This document shows, piece after piece, positions 10,877 to 20,115 of a stretch of DNA of 64,000 nucleotides (position 1 is the first letter of the stretch; the number at the start of each line of letters is the position of its first letter). Both the position numbers and the translations under genes were made by a program. The stretch covers positions 1 to 64,000 of the forward strand of contig NZ_JAQSDH010000001.1 in assembly GCF_029945805.1 (NCBI RefSeq), read 5' to 3'. Under the pieces are notes generated by a model that was given only the letters and a program-made list of their open reading frames with translations, did not search any database and was not told where the DNA came from. This stretch comes from Flavobacterium sp. GTDB lineage: Bacteria; Bacteroidota; Bacteroidia; Flavobacteriales; Flavobacteriaceae.

Positions 10877-11857
10877 CTATTTTAAATTTTCCCAATACCA
10901 TTTTACAGCTTCTTTAAGACCAGACTTAAAAGAATATTGCGGATTATAGTGTAATAATTGTTTTGCTTTGTCAATACTTGCCAAAGAATGGGGAATATCT
11001 CCTGCTCTATTTGGTCCGTAGATGATTTCAACATTTGCAATTTCCGAATCAAAGGCTGAAAGGTATTCTTTTAAATAAGTTACCATATCATTTAGCGTAG
11101 TTCTGTCACCAAATGCGGTATTATAAACTGTATTAACCGCTTCCGGATTCTGGGTCAACATAGCCAACTCGTTCATCTGGATTACATTGTCTATATAGGT
11201 GAAATCTCTTGAGAAATTTCCATCACCATTAATTACGGGACTTTCGTGCGCCATTAGTTGCATTACAAATTTTGGAATTACTGCCGCATAAGCTCCATTA
11301 GGATCCTGTTTTCTTCCAAATACGTTGAAATAGCGTAATCCAATTGTTTCCAAACCATAGGTTTTATTGAAAATATCGGCATATAATTCGTTTACATATT
11401 TGGTAATAGCATAAGGTGACAGCGGTTTTCCAATTTTATCTTCTACTTTTGGCAGACTTTCAGAATCGCCATAAGTGGAAGAACTAGCTGCGTAGACAAA
11501 TCTTTTAACGTTAGCATCTCTAGACGCGACCAACATATTCAAAAAGCCAGACACGTTTACATCGTTACTAGTAATAGGGTCGTTTATCGACCGGGGAACA
11601 GAACCCAAAGCAGCTTGGTGTAGCACATATTCTACATTCGCCACCGCTTTGTTACAATCTTCTAAATTTCGGATATCGCCTTCAATCAACTCGAAATTTT
11701 CATGCTGGATAAAATCCTTAATCGCGTGCCTGTGACCTGTAGCGAAGTTATCCAAACATACCACGAAATATTCTTTTGATAAAAAATACTCACACAGATT
11801 AGATCCAATAAATCCTGCACCACCTGTAATCAACACTGCTGTTTTATTGTTTATCAT
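10877..11857 (-). CDS. UDP-N-acetylglucosamine 4-epimerase (WbpP/TviC type SDR)
   Basis: 326 aa extended short-chain dehydrogenase. Motifs: GGAGFIG (12-18), AASSSTYGDS (123-132, catalytic Ser) and YAITK (149-153). The block HQAALGSVPRSINDP is characteristic of the WbpP/TviC/Gne branch that interconverts UDP-GlcNAc and UDP-GalNAc, or their uronic acids. The start codon overlaps the stop of the Wzc-type gene by four bases, so the genes are translationally coupled. With the WbpO-like dehydrogenase two genes on, it would supply a GalNAcA-type sugar. A UDP-glucuronate 4-epimerase role is a less likely alternative. Confidence 0.88.
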   Translation of the reverse strand: MINNKTAVLITGGAGFIGSNLCEYFLSKEYFVVCLDNFATGHRHAIKDFIQHENFELIEGDIRNLEDCNKAVANVEYVLHQAALGSVPRSINDPITSNDVNVSGFLNMLVASRDANVKRFVYAASSSTYGDSESLPKVEDKIGKPLSPYAITKYVNELYADIFNKTYGLETIGLRYFNVFGRKQDPNGAYAAVIPKFVMQLMAHESPVINGDGNFSRDFTYIDNVIQMNELAMLTQNPEAVNTVYNTAFGDRTTLNDMVTYLKEYLSAFDSEIANVEIIYGPNRAGDIPHSLASIDKAKQLLHYNPQYSFKSGLKEAVKWYWENLK

Positions 11858-14325
11858 CTACCTACCTTTTTTAACAAACGATATTTCCATTTTGCAAAAA
11901 ATTCTTTTGGTTCTTCTTCTTCATGGTAGCCACTTCCGTAACCATACCCATAGCTATATCCGTATCCATATCCATAACCGTATCCAACACCATATTTTGC
12001 TTTGTTTTCATAGCCATTAAAGATGATGCTCACATTATTGAGCTCGCCACGTTTGGTCCTATTGTTCAGTAACGTCAACATTTCTTTTTTGGTGAAATTT
12101 TGTCGAACCACATACAAAGTAACATCACAATATTGCGACAATTCTAAAGCATCTGAAACCAATCCAACTGGTGGCGTATCCAAAATAATGTAATCGTATG
12201 TTTTTTTCAATTCCTGTATCATCTCCTTCATCGAATCCCCAAGTATCAACTCGGATGGATTTGGCGGAATTGGTCCCGATGTAATTACGTCTAGAAAAGG
12301 AACGTGCGTATGTTGGATAACTTCTTCCAACGTATTATCACCTATGAGATAGTTGACTGCACCGAGTTCATTCTTAATATTAAAATCGTCAAAAATTTTA
12401 GGTTTTCTTAAATCGAGACCCAAAATGATTGTTTTCTTTTCGCTCAATGCGAATACGGTTGCGATATTTATGGAACAAAAGGTTTTTCCTTCACCACTAA
12501 CAGAAGAAGTCAACATTAGTGTTTTTGTTCCCTGAACACTTTGCTTTTTGTATAAAAATTGTAAGGAAGAACGAATTGCTCTGAATGATTCTGAAAGTGC
12601 CGATTTTGGTCGTTCAAATACGGATAAGTTACTATCAGAATGTTTTACTCCAACAATACCGATAAGTGGTAATTGTGTATGAGCTGAAATATCTTCAATA
12701 TTTTGAACCGAGTTGCTTATGAAGAAAATAAAAAATACAAATATCAGAGGAACCAAAAGTCCCATAAAAAATGCCAAAACGTAGTTAACGCTAGTTTTAG
12801 GACCCAACAATCCGCCACCAACATCTTTCGCAGGATCAATATACTGAATATCTGGTAGGTTAGCGGCTTTTACAATAGCGGCTTCTTGACGCTTTTGTAA
12901 AAATGTATTATAAATATTGTCATTAAGATTGTATTTTCTAGATAGCTTTAACCATTCTTGTTTGTTTTCAGGAAGTGAACTTATCTCACCTTCAATTTTT
13001 GCTAGTTTTTGATTTACTAAATTTAAATCATATAACAAGGATACATTATACGAATTCGCATTTTCGAGTAATACTTTTTTTACCGATGAGATTTCGTTAT
13101 CTATTCTTTCATATAAAACTTGTCCTTTAAATGAATAGGCTAATTCTGAACGCTGAACCGAAAGTGCAATAAGATTTGATACGTTTACATTTATATTTGG
13201 TTCATCAATTCCCGCAACAGTTGGAGCTGGTAATTTTGAAAAATCTGTGCTGTTTTTCAAATATTTTTTTAAGGTATTTAGATAGGCTATTTTTCGTTCT
13301 ACCTCGTCTTTATTAGCATCATATTGTGTAAATTGCTGTTTAAAATTTAAACCACCACCCTCAATATCTATAACATTATTATTTTTGCCGAAGTTTTTTA
13401 AGTCATCTCCTGAATTCTTAAGTTGACCTTCCATTTTGCTCATTTGTTCGTCAATGAAGTTTATGGTGTTTTCAGCAAATTTATTTTTACTATCTAACTG
13501 TCGCTTAATTAAAACATCAACAGTTGTATTTAAAAAATCAACCATTCTCGCTTTATTATTTCCTTGACGCGCCAATTTTAAAATAGAACCCGATTTTTCA
13601 TCAACGATAACATTGATTTCCATTGCCCTTGAAACCGTTTCATCAAAGCTATTGAAACGTACTAAAACTTCTTGATTGAAGGTCTTATCTTTAACATCCG
13701 TTAAATCAAGTCTAAAATTAAGAAATGGCAGATTAACCTCTTCCCCTACTTTAAAAATTTTCTTAAATTCTCCTAGTGGTACATTTGCGATGTCCATTTT
13801 AGAATTATCATATCGGATAACTGCAGCATTATTTGCTTGAAATAATACAGTTACTTGATACGAATCGGTGGAAACCATTTTTACTTTTATAAACTGATTC
13901 AGCAAATTATTTTCGCTTTTGTTTAAAGTAATTTTAAATGGGACCGCACCATAAACATCCTTCAAAAAATATTTGGTCTGTTTCATGTAATCAATATAAA
14001 ACTGCATTTTATCGACTACCATTTCATTATGAGACCTAGATTTAAGGGTAGTTGAGACTGTCTGAACTTTATCCGATGTACCACCCCAATTAAATACTAA
14101 ACTTGTATTTGCCGTAAAAAATGGATTATTTTCCTCTTTAACGGCAATAGTAGTTTCTATACCATAAATTTTCTGTTTTCTCACGTTCACTTGATGCGCA
14201 ATAGCGAAAGCTACGATAAGACCAACAGCGAACCATTTCCAATAACTCAACGTTTTGATTAAAAAGCCTTTAAAATCAAAGCTGTTTTGTTTATCAAAAA
14301 AAGTAAAATCTTTTACGTCTAACAT
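11854..14325 (-). CDS. Polysaccharide co-polymerase / tyrosine autokinase (Wzc-like)
   Basis: 823 aa inner-membrane protein that controls chain length and export of capsule or EPS together with the Wza-type lipoprotein. Order: TM1 about 28-46, a long periplasmic Wzz/GNVR region with coiled coil about 250-480, TM2 about 512-535, then a cytoplasmic BY-kinase domain with Walker A (SGEGKT, about 605), Walker A' (ILGLDLRKP, about 633) and Walker B (YIILDTPP, about 708). The tail at about 777-801 has ten Tyr in a Gly-Tyr repeat, the expected autophosphorylation cluster. It starts 11 bases after the exporter gene. The fused layout (membrane and kinase domain in one chain) is the proteobacterial Wzc plan. 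Confidence 0.93.
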   Translation of the reverse strand: MLDVKDFTFFDKQNSFDFKGFLIKTLSYWKWFAVGLIVAFAIAHQVNVRKQKIYGIETTIAVKEENNPFFTANTSLVFNWGGTSDKVQTVSTTLKSRSHNEMVVDKMQFYIDYMKQTKYFLKDVYGAVPFKITLNKSENNLLNQFIKVKMVSTDSYQVTVLFQANNAAVIRYDNSKMDIANVPLGEFKKIFKVGEEVNLPFLNFRLDLTDVKDKTFNQEVLVRFNSFDETVSRAMEINVIVDEKSGSILKLARQGNNKARMVDFLNTTVDVLIKRQLDSKNKFAENTINFIDEQMSKMEGQLKNSGDDLKNFGKNNNVIDIEGGGLNFKQQFTQYDANKDEVERKIAYLNTLKKYLKNSTDFSKLPAPTVAGIDEPNINVNVSNLIALSVQRSELAYSFKGQVLYERIDNEISSVKKVLLENANSYNVSLLYDLNLVNQKLAKIEGEISSLPENKQEWLKLSRKYNLNDNIYNTFLQKRQEAAIVKAANLPDIQYIDPAKDVGGGLLGPKTSVNYVLAFFMGLLVPLIFVFFIFFISNSVQNIEDISAHTQLPLIGIVGVKHSDSNLSVFERPKSALSESFRAIRSSLQFLYKKQSVQGTKTLMLTSSVSGEGKTFCSINIATVFALSEKKTIILGLDLRKPKIFDDFNIKNELGAVNYLIGDNTLEEVIQHTHVPFLDVITSGPIPPNPSELILGDSMKEMIQELKKTYDYIILDTPPVGLVSDALELSQYCDVTLYVVRQNFTKKEMLTLLNNRTKRGELNNVSIIFNGYENKAKYGVGYGYGYGYGYSYGYGYGSGYHEEEEPKEFFAKWKYRLLKKVGR

Positions 14326-14336
14326 GAAACTGGTTA

Positions 14337-15125
14337 TTAGTTTTTAAGTAACAAATAAGTTGTTGTTGCTAATGAAAGTAAGGTAATAATCGTTGTCAAA
14401 GATTCTATACCTGTTCTTCCGGTACCCCAAGTTTTTTGTTTTAGTGGCTTAACATAGATATAATCATTAGGCTGCAGATAGAAGCAAGGCGAACTGGTTG
14501 CATTGCTGTCCGTTAAATCGATACTAAAGGTTTCACTACCTTGGGGAAATCTTCTTATCACTTTTACATCTTTTCGATCGCCCGTAATTTCAATATCACC
14601 AGAATTAGCGATAGCTTCCATTATATTAACCTTATCTTGATAAAGAATTTTTGTTCCTGTACTTCCAACTTCTCCATTAATGGTGTAGCGAAAACCCGAT
14701 AGTTTAACCGTAACAAAAATACCCGCTTCCGTTTTGAAATATTGATCTTGAAGCATTTTTTCTATTTTAATTCTGACCTCTTCTACCGTAAAACCTAAAA
14801 CATTAAGTTCACCTAGAATAGGCAACTTAATATTTCCATGATCATCAATAGAATATCCGTTAAAATAATTACTGCTTTCACCACCAGCAGTAACACCCGG
14901 ACTTAAATTACTATTAAATATTTCTACTAACTTAGGGTCTATTGCTCTAATATTTACTATTAATATGTCATTTGTCTGTAATCGGTAAGGCTTTTGATTT
15001 ACGGGTTCTACTACTTGATTACTGGAGTTATTCTTGTTTTGTAAATAAATTAAATCCTTGTTTGGTATACAGGAAGTTAGTAGTAAGCTGAAGAGAAACA
15101 ATAAATATATTTTGGGTTGGTTCAT
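14337..15125 (-). CDS. Polysaccharide export lipoprotein (Wza-like)
   Basis: 262 aa from the ATG at 15125 (MNQPKIYLLFLFSLLLTSC), an ideal lipoprotein signal with lipobox LLTSC. A longer frame opens at 15152, but a strong promoter -7 box (TATCTTTG) covers 15150-15157, so the upstream start would precede the transcript. A poly_export domain (YRLQTNDILIVNI) is followed by one SLBB-type domain (YTINGEVGSTG..). A C-terminal hydrophobic segment (TIITLLSLATTTYLLL) matches the membrane anchor of Wza-type channels. It leads the polysaccharide operon and works with the Wzc-type kinase to span the envelope. Confidence 0.9.
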   Translation of the reverse strand: MNQPKIYLLFLFSLLLTSCIPNKDLIYLQNKNNSSNQVVEPVNQKPYRLQTNDILIVNIRAIDPKLVEIFNSNLSPGVTAGGESSNYFNGYSIDDHGNIKLPILGELNVLGFTVEEVRIKIEKMLQDQYFKTEAGIFVTVKLSGFRYTINGEVGSTGTKILYQDKVNIMEAIANSGDIEITGDRKDVKVIRRFPQGSETFSIDLTDSNATSSPCFYLQPNDYIYVKPLKQKTWGTGRTGIESLTTIITLLSLATTTYLLLKN

Positions 15126-15149
15126 TATTTTAAATAAAAAATTAGCAAA

Positions 15150-15179
15150 CAAAGATAGTTTTTCAATTGTAATTACAAA
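15150..15179 (-). promoter_or_regulatory. Promoter of the polysaccharide operon
   Basis: On the minus strand, TTTG (15179-15176), an 18-base spacer and TATCTTTG (15157-15150), matching the Bacteroidota primary sigma consensus TTTG-N(17-23)-TAnnTTTG. Transcription would begin near 15143, 18 bases before the ATG chosen for the exporter. Confidence 0.7.
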
Positions 15180-15202
15180 AATGTAGTTTAGATATTATTA
15201 GG

Positions 15203-15823
15203 TTATATATTCTTCAGCGTATTTTCAAAAGGAATTCGATTGACAATACTGCGTCCCAAAGTAACTTCGTCGGCATATTCCAATTCATCACCAACAGCAA
15301 TTCCACGAGCAATGGTAGAGGTTTTTATATCCATATCTTTTAGTTGTCTGAAAATAAAGAAATTTGTTGTATCGCCTTCCATTGTTGAGCTTAATGCAAA
15401 AATTAATTCTTCGATTTCGCCCAATTTTACTTTTGTAACCAATGACGCAATATTCAACTGGCTAGGACCAATGCCATCAATTGGCGAAATTTTCCCACCT
15501 AGAACATGATAAATTCCCTTAAACTGATTGGTATTTTCAATCGCCATCACATCGCGCACATCTTCTACTACACAAATAATTTTATGATTTCTCTGAGGAT
15601 TATTACAGATTTCGCACACTTCAACATCCGAAATATTGTGACAATTAACACAAAATTTAATTTCATCTCGCATTGTGGTTAGCGCCTCAGCTAAAAATTG
15701 GGTTTGCTCTGATGGCTGTTTAAGTAAATGCAAAACCAAACGCAAGGCCGTACGTTTGCCAATTCCAGGCAATTGCGCCATCTCATTTACAGCTTTTTCA
15801 AGCAATTTTGAAGAAAATTCCAT
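15203..15823 (-). CDS. recR: Recombination mediator RecR
   Basis: 206 aa, the family's normal length. RecR forms a ring with RecF/RecO and helps load RecA at gapped DNA. Visible: helix-hairpin-helix [10 protein letters not shown] (17-26), a zinc finger with Cys58, Cys61, Cys70 and Cys73, and a Toprim domain from about residue 82 ([13 protein letters not shown]). A TACTTTTG box at 15835-15828 ends five bases before the ATG, which suggests a nearly leaderless transcript. It lies upstream of the polysaccharide operon, which has its own promoter. Confidence 0.96.
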   Translation of the reverse strand: MEFSSKLLEKAVNEMAQLPGIGKRTALRLVLHLLKQPSEQTQFLAEALTTMRDEIKFCVNCHNISDVEVCEICNNPQRNHKIICVVEDVRDVMAIENTNQFKGIYHVLGGKISPIDGIGPSQLNIASLVTKVKLGEIEELIFALSSTMEGDTTNFFIFRQLKDMDIKTSTIARGIAVGDELEYADEVTLGRSIVNRIPFENTLKNI

Positions 15824-15827
15824 GGCG

Positions 15828-15835
15828 CAAAAGTA
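15828..15835 (-). promoter_or_regulatory. Candidate -7 box for recR
   Basis: TACTTTTG on the minus strand (TAnnTTTG) directly abuts the recR ATG with a four-base gap. No TTTG at the expected upstream distance. If used, transcription starts at or beside the start codon. Confidence 0.4.
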
Positions 15836-15978
15836 ACAAAATTGAACCTTAGATTACTAGGTTTTAAGAATGTTAGCCAATATATTTTTATTAACATTTC
15901 ATTCTTTACAAATAACTGCACAACCGAACAACCAAACCCCCAATTTTTAGTATTTTGGCTCACTGTAAAACCCAATCC

Positions 15979-17475
15979 ATGACACCAACTACAATTCTAG
16001 TTATTATCATTATTTATTTCGGATTATTGATTTTGATTTCGAATAGGGTGAGCAAAAAAGGCTCTGATAACAATACGTTTTTTAAAGCCAATAAAAACTC
16101 GAAATGGTATTTGGTCGCTTTCGGAATGATTGGAACAGCGCTTTCGGGCGTGACTTTTATTTCGGTCCCAGGAGAGGTTGGAAATCCCGATTTACAATTC
16201 AAATACTTCCAGTTTGTACTCGGAAATGCGATTGGCTTTTTAATTATTGCAACGGTTTTGCTTCCGCTGTATTACCGAATGAATCTGACTTCAATTTACA
16301 GCTACATTGAGCAAAGACTTGGTGTTGTGAGCTATAAAACCGCCGCAACTATCTTCTTGATTAGCCGAACAATTGGTTCATCATTTCGATTGTATTTGGT
16401 TGTCATTGTATTGCAACGCTACGTATTTGACGCCTTCAACATTCCATTTGCTCTCACCGTTTTGATTTCTCTGGCATTGATATTTGCTTACACCTATCGC
16501 GGCGGATTGAAAACTATAATTATTACGGACACTTTACAAACGTTCTTCTTAGTTTCTTCTGTTTTTCTAACAATTTATTTCATTTGCGAGAGCATGGATT
16601 TATCGTTTTTCCAAGCATTTGAAGCCGTAAAAAACAGCAATTATTCCAAGGTTTTCTTTTTTGAAGATTATCTCAAAGGAAATTATTTCTGGAAACAGGT
16701 TTTGGGTGGAATCTTCGTGACAATCGCTATGGTCGGATTGGATCAAGATTTAATGCAGAAAAATCTCAGTTGCAAAAACATCGGCGAAGCGCAAAAAAAC
16801 ATGTACACCTTCACGGGAATATTTGTACTAATCAATATTTTCTTTTTGAGTGTAGGCGCCTTACTATACTTATATGCAGCAAAAAACGGAATCGGAATTC
16901 CAATGGTTGGCGACGTAAAGAGAACCGATTTATTATTTCCTGAAATTGCATTTAATCATTTGACCCTTATTCCGTCCGTAGTTTTTTTATTGGGATTGAC
17001 TGCAGCAACCTTCGCCACAACTGATTCGGCTTTAACCGCTTTAACAACATCGTTTTGCGTTGATTTTCTTGGTATGGATAAAGAAAAAAACCAAAACAAG
17101 CCCAACATTGTGCGAACGCGTCATTTAGTACATGTTACGTTTTCGATATTGATGTTTTTGGTAATTATCGTTTTCAATTCACTTAATGATAAGTCGGTAG
17201 TTACGATGATTTTTAAAGTAGCCAGTTACACTTACGGTCCGCTTTTAGGATTGTATGCTTTTGGATTGTTTATGAAATCGAAAACGGTACATGACAAGTT
17301 TGTGCCATTAATTTGCATTCTTTCACCAGCAATCTGCTTTTTGATCAGCAAGTATTCCGCTGTTCTTCTAGGAAATTATGTAATCGATAACGAACTAATC
17401 ATCGTCAACGGACTGATTACGTTTATTGGATTATTTTTAATCAGCAAACCAGCAACCGAAAACACAAGATACTAA
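15979..17475 (+). CDS. Sodium:solute symporter family protein
   Basis: 498 aa from ATG 15979. An in-frame TTG at 15955 would add eight residues without a signal and is not preferred. The protein is almost entirely hydrophobic with about 13 membrane segments, as in the SSS family. Recognisable family features include the N-terminal GTALSGVTFISVPGE loop and the TYRGGLKTIIITDTLQ segment, characteristic of the Na+-binding core of SSS transporters. The substrate cannot be told; many Bacteroidota paralogues are annotated as sugar or sialate symporters. It diverges from recR and is followed by a heptamer repeat. Confidence 0.88.
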   Translation: MTPTTILVIIIIYFGLLILISNRVSKKGSDNNTFFKANKNSKWYLVAFGMIGTALSGVTFISVPGEVGNPDLQFKYFQFVLGNAIGFLIIATVLLPLYYRMNLTSIYSYIEQRLGVVSYKTAATIFLISRTIGSSFRLYLVVIVLQRYVFDAFNIPFALTVLISLALIFAYTYRGGLKTIIITDTLQTFFLVSSVFLTIYFICESMDLSFFQAFEAVKNSNYSKVFFFEDYLKGNYFWKQVLGGIFVTIAMVGLDQDLMQKNLSCKNIGEAQKNMYTFTGIFVLINIFFLSVGALLYLYAAKNGIGIPMVGDVKRTDLLFPEIAFNHLTLIPSVVFLLGLTAATFATTDSALTALTTSFCVDFLGMDKEKNQNKPNIVRTRHLVHVTFSILMFLVIIVFNSLNDKSVVTMIFKVASYTYGPLLGLYAFGLFMKSKTVHDKFVPLICILSPAICFLISKYSAVLLGNYVIDNELIIVNGLITFIGLFLISKPATENTRY

Positions 17476-17482
17476 GGTTGAA

Positions 17483-17524
17483 AATTCGTAATTCGTAATT
17501 CGTAATTCGTAATTCGTAATTCGT
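17483..17524. repeat. Tandem heptamer repeat, six copies of AATTCGT
   Basis: Six exact head-to-tail copies of AATTCGT between two convergent genes (the symporter and the CoA-binding protein), then degenerate continuation. A diverged form of the same heptamer is in the cobalamin riboswitch arm near 24493-24530. Confidence 0.9.
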
Positions 17525-17535
17525 AATTTTTAATT

Positions 17536-17910
17536 CTAATACTGATTCGTCGCCAATAAAACCAGCGTACAAGCAACCTCAACTTTAATTCCGTTGCTTT
17601 TTAATAATTGATAAAACTCCGGATTCTCTGTTCCAGGATTGAAAATTACACGTTTCGGTTTCGTCTCGATAATATAATTGTAGTAATCGCGCTGACGTAA
17701 CGGATTTAGATACAACGTAACCGTATCAATATTAGCCAATGGAATTTGTTTAGTATAAATTTTAACATCTGCAACTTCGCCCTGATTTTGACCAATTGCA
17801 AGCACAGAATGTCCTTTATCTACAAGTGCATTTATAGCTTTAAAGGCATATCTATCCGGTTTTGTAGTTGCGCCTAGCACTAAAGTTTTTTTATTTTTCA
17901 TAGTTTTCAT
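17536..17910 (-). CDS. CoA-binding domain protein (YccU-like)
   Basis: 124 aa, a single Rossmann CoA_binding domain as in succinyl-CoA ligase alpha subunits and the small YccU family. The glycine motif LVLGATTKPDRYA is near the N-terminus. IFNPGTENPEF (about 88-98) matches the conserved family segment. Start at 17910; a second Met at residue 4 (17901) is equally possible. Convergent with the symporter. Function in the cell is not established; it probably binds CoA or a related nucleotide. Confidence 0.85.
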   Translation of the reverse strand: MKTMKNKKTLVLGATTKPDRYAFKAINALVDKGHSVLAIGQNQGEVADVKIYTKQIPLANIDTVTLYLNPLRQRDYYNYIIETKPKRVIFNPGTENPEFYQLLKSNGIKVEVACTLVLLATNQY

Positions 17911-17995
17911 TTCTGATTGCCAAAGATAATGCTAACTTTATAATCACGAAGAATTATTTAACTTCAATTTCATATTCAAAGTGAATCTCACTATT

Positions 17996-18003
17996 TATCT
18001 TTG
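17996..18003 (+). promoter_or_regulatory. Candidate -7 box for marC
   Basis: TATCTTTG, an exact TAnnTTTG match, eleven bases before the marC ATG, implying a very short leader. No clear TTTG upstream. Confidence 0.45.
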
Positions 18004-18014
18004 CCAAAAAAACT

Positions 18015-18638
18015 ATGGAGATTTTTATTTTTCTATTTGCAGCTCTTTTTTCGGTTCTGAATCCGATTGGAACCGTTCCAATATTTGTTGGATTAACCCA
18101 AGATTATTCTAAAAAAGAACGCTCACGCGTGGCACTTTTGACTGGAATTAATGTATTTATCATTCTAATTATTTCCTTTTTCTTGGGACAATATGTTTTG
18201 CAGTTTTTTGGCATCACCATTTCAGCGCTTCGAATTGCAGGTGGAATTATCATCGCTAGTTCCGGATTTGGATTACTTAACGGAAAATTCAATAAAAATA
18301 AAGGAATTAACAAAAAAGTACAACAAGACATAGAAAACCGAAACGAAATTGCCTTGACGCCTTTAGCAATGCCAATGCTTGCTGGACCAGGTTCGATTTC
18401 GTTACTTATTGCGTATTATCAGGAACACCATTCGGCTTCCGACATTATTTGGTCGTGCATAGCAATTTTGATTGTAGCAATTCTGATTTACATTATTCTT
18501 CGCAGTGCACATTATTTGGCAAAATACCTTGGCGCATCCGGAATTGTGGCCATTTCCAGAATTGTGGGCTTCCTTACCATTGCTATCGGGATTCAATACA
18601 TCATCAGTTCCGTATTGAGTATAATAAGAGGAATTTAA
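18015..18638 (+). CDS. MarC family integral membrane protein
   Basis: 207 aa with six predicted membrane segments and the family's LNPIGTVPIFVGLT N-terminal motif plus the central LAMPMLAGPGSIS motif. These mark the MarC/SnatA (UPF0056) family, some members of which have been linked to neutral amino-acid export. Length is typical. It lies just ahead of the SDR/DUF2867 gene on the same strand, 47 bases apart. Substrate unknown. Confidence 0.93.
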   Translation: MEIFIFLFAALFSVLNPIGTVPIFVGLTQDYSKKERSRVALLTGINVFIILIISFFLGQYVLQFFGITISALRIAGGIIIASSGFGLLNGKFNKNKGINKKVQQDIENRNEIALTPLAMPMLAGPGSISLLIAYYQEHHSASDIIWSCIAILIVAILIYIILRSAHYLAKYLGASGIVAISRIVGFLTIAIGIQYIISSVLSIIRGI

Positions 18639-18685
18639 AAACCGTTAAAGTGTAATTTAAACTAACTTTATGAAAAATTGCACAG

Positions 18686-20113
18686 ATGAGAATACTTTTA
18701 ACTGGCGCTAATGGCTACGTAGGACGAAGATTGTTGCCCGAACTTTTATCACAAGGCCATCAGGTAGTGTGCTGTGTTCGCGATCAAAATCGACTTGGGT
18801 TAGATAAGGCAACTCTCGAAGCGGTCAGCGTTTGGGAAGTCGATTTTCTTGACGAACCCAATTTTGATGGTCTTCCAACACATATAGATGCAGCGTATTA
18901 TCTTATTCACTCCATGAGCTCTTCTGTTTCCGATTTTGATACCATGGAATCAAAATCTGCAGAAAATTTCAATCAGTACATGGATAAAATCGGTGTAAAA
19001 CAAGTAGTGTATTTGAGCGGGATAATAAATGACAGTCATCTTTCAAAGCACTTACAATCCCGAAAAAATGTTGAAGAAATACTTTATAAAGGAAATTTTA
19101 AAACTACTGTATTGCGTGCAGGAATAATCGTTGGATCTGGAAGTTCTTCTTTTGAAATTATTAGGGATTTATGTGAAAAACTACCGGTTATGATTACACC
19201 TAAATGGGTGCTAACCAAATGCCAACCAATTGCAATTCGAGATGTAATTCAATATTTAATTGGCGTTTTATTGCGAGAAGACTGCTATAATGATTCTTTT
19301 GATATTGGTGGCCCAAATGTAATAACCTACAAAGAAATGATGCTACTTTATGCCAAAACTAGAGGTATTAAATTATGGATTTTAACCATACCCGTAATGA
19401 CGCCGAAGTTATCGTCTTATTGGTTGTATTTCGTAACCTCAACTTCATATAAATTGGCTATAAATCTAGTAGATAGTATGAAAATGGAAGTCATCTGTAA
19501 TGACAACCGTTTGCAAAAACTACTCCATATAAAACCCATAACTTACGTTGATGCGATTAAGTTAGCTTTTATAAAAATCGAACAAAACTTGGTAATCTCC
19601 AGCTGGAAAGACAGTATGGTCAGCGGAAGATTTGGACACAACTTTTCAGAATTTGTACAAATACCAAAATTTGGATGTCTGAAAGACCATCAAAGCTTAA
19701 AACTTGAAAATCCGGAACAAGCTTTACAAAACATTTGGTCCATTGGTGGCGAACGCGGGTGGTATTATGGCAATTGGCTTTGGCGAACACGCGGTTTTTT
19801 AGACCGATTGGTTGGCGGAGTTGGTGCACGAAGAGGAAGAACGCATCCTACCCATTTGGATAGCGGAGATGCTTTAGATTTCTGGCGTGTATTGCTTGCT
19901 AATAAAGAAGAAAGACGCTTATTGCTGTATGCTGAAATGAAATTACCGGGCGAAGCTTGGCTCGAGTTCAGGATTGATGAAGACAACACTTTACATCAAA
20001 TTGCGACTTTTCGTCCCAAAGGATTATGGGGAAGATTGTATTGGTATTCTTTAGTGCCATTTCATTTTTTCATCTTTGGCGGAATGATAAAAAGAATTGC
20101 GAATTCTGAATAA
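18686..20113 (+). CDS. SDR oxidoreductase with C-terminal DUF2867
   Basis: 475 aa. N-terminal atypical/extended short-chain dehydrogenase fold: RILLTGANGYVGRRLLPEL (2-20) is an NAD(P)-binding motif, and VYLSGI sits where the catalytic Ser strand of SDRs lies. The C-terminal third (GGERGWYYGNWLWRTRGFLDRLVGG..) is DUF2867, often fused to such SDRs. Bacterial relatives are annotated as NAD-dependent epimerase/dehydratase or NmrA-like; reaction unknown. A TAACTTTA near-box at 18663-18670 could be a promoter. A good terminator follows at 20116-20140. Confidence 0.85.
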   Translation: MRILLTGANGYVGRRLLPELLSQGHQVVCCVRDQNRLGLDKATLEAVSVWEVDFLDEPNFDGLPTHIDAAYYLIHSMSSSVSDFDTMESKSAENFNQYMDKIGVKQVVYLSGIINDSHLSKHLQSRKNVEEILYKGNFKTTVLRAGIIVGSGSSSFEIIRDLCEKLPVMITPKWVLTKCQPIAIRDVIQYLIGVLLREDCYNDSFDIGGPNVITYKEMMLLYAKTRGIKLWILTIPVMTPKLSSYWLYFVTSTSYKLAINLVDSMKMEVICNDNRLQKLLHIKPITYVDAIKLAFIKIEQNLVISSWKDSMVSGRFGHNFSEFVQIPKFGCLKDHQSLKLENPEQALQNIWSIGGERGWYYGNWLWRTRGFLDRLVGGVGARRGRTHPTHLDSGDALDFWRVLLANKEERRLLLYAEMKLPGEAWLEFRIDEDNTLHQIATFRPKGLWGRLYWYSLVPFHFFIFGGMIKRIANSE

Positions 20114-20115
20114 AA

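Noticed and set aside
15787..15975. Minus-strand frame of 62 aa before recR
   Set aside because: Overlaps the recR start and its promoter, uses a non-standard start and has no recognisable content.
17476..17535. Possible CRISPR array
   Set aside because: The repeats are 7 bases with no spacers; it is a simple tandem heptamer array.
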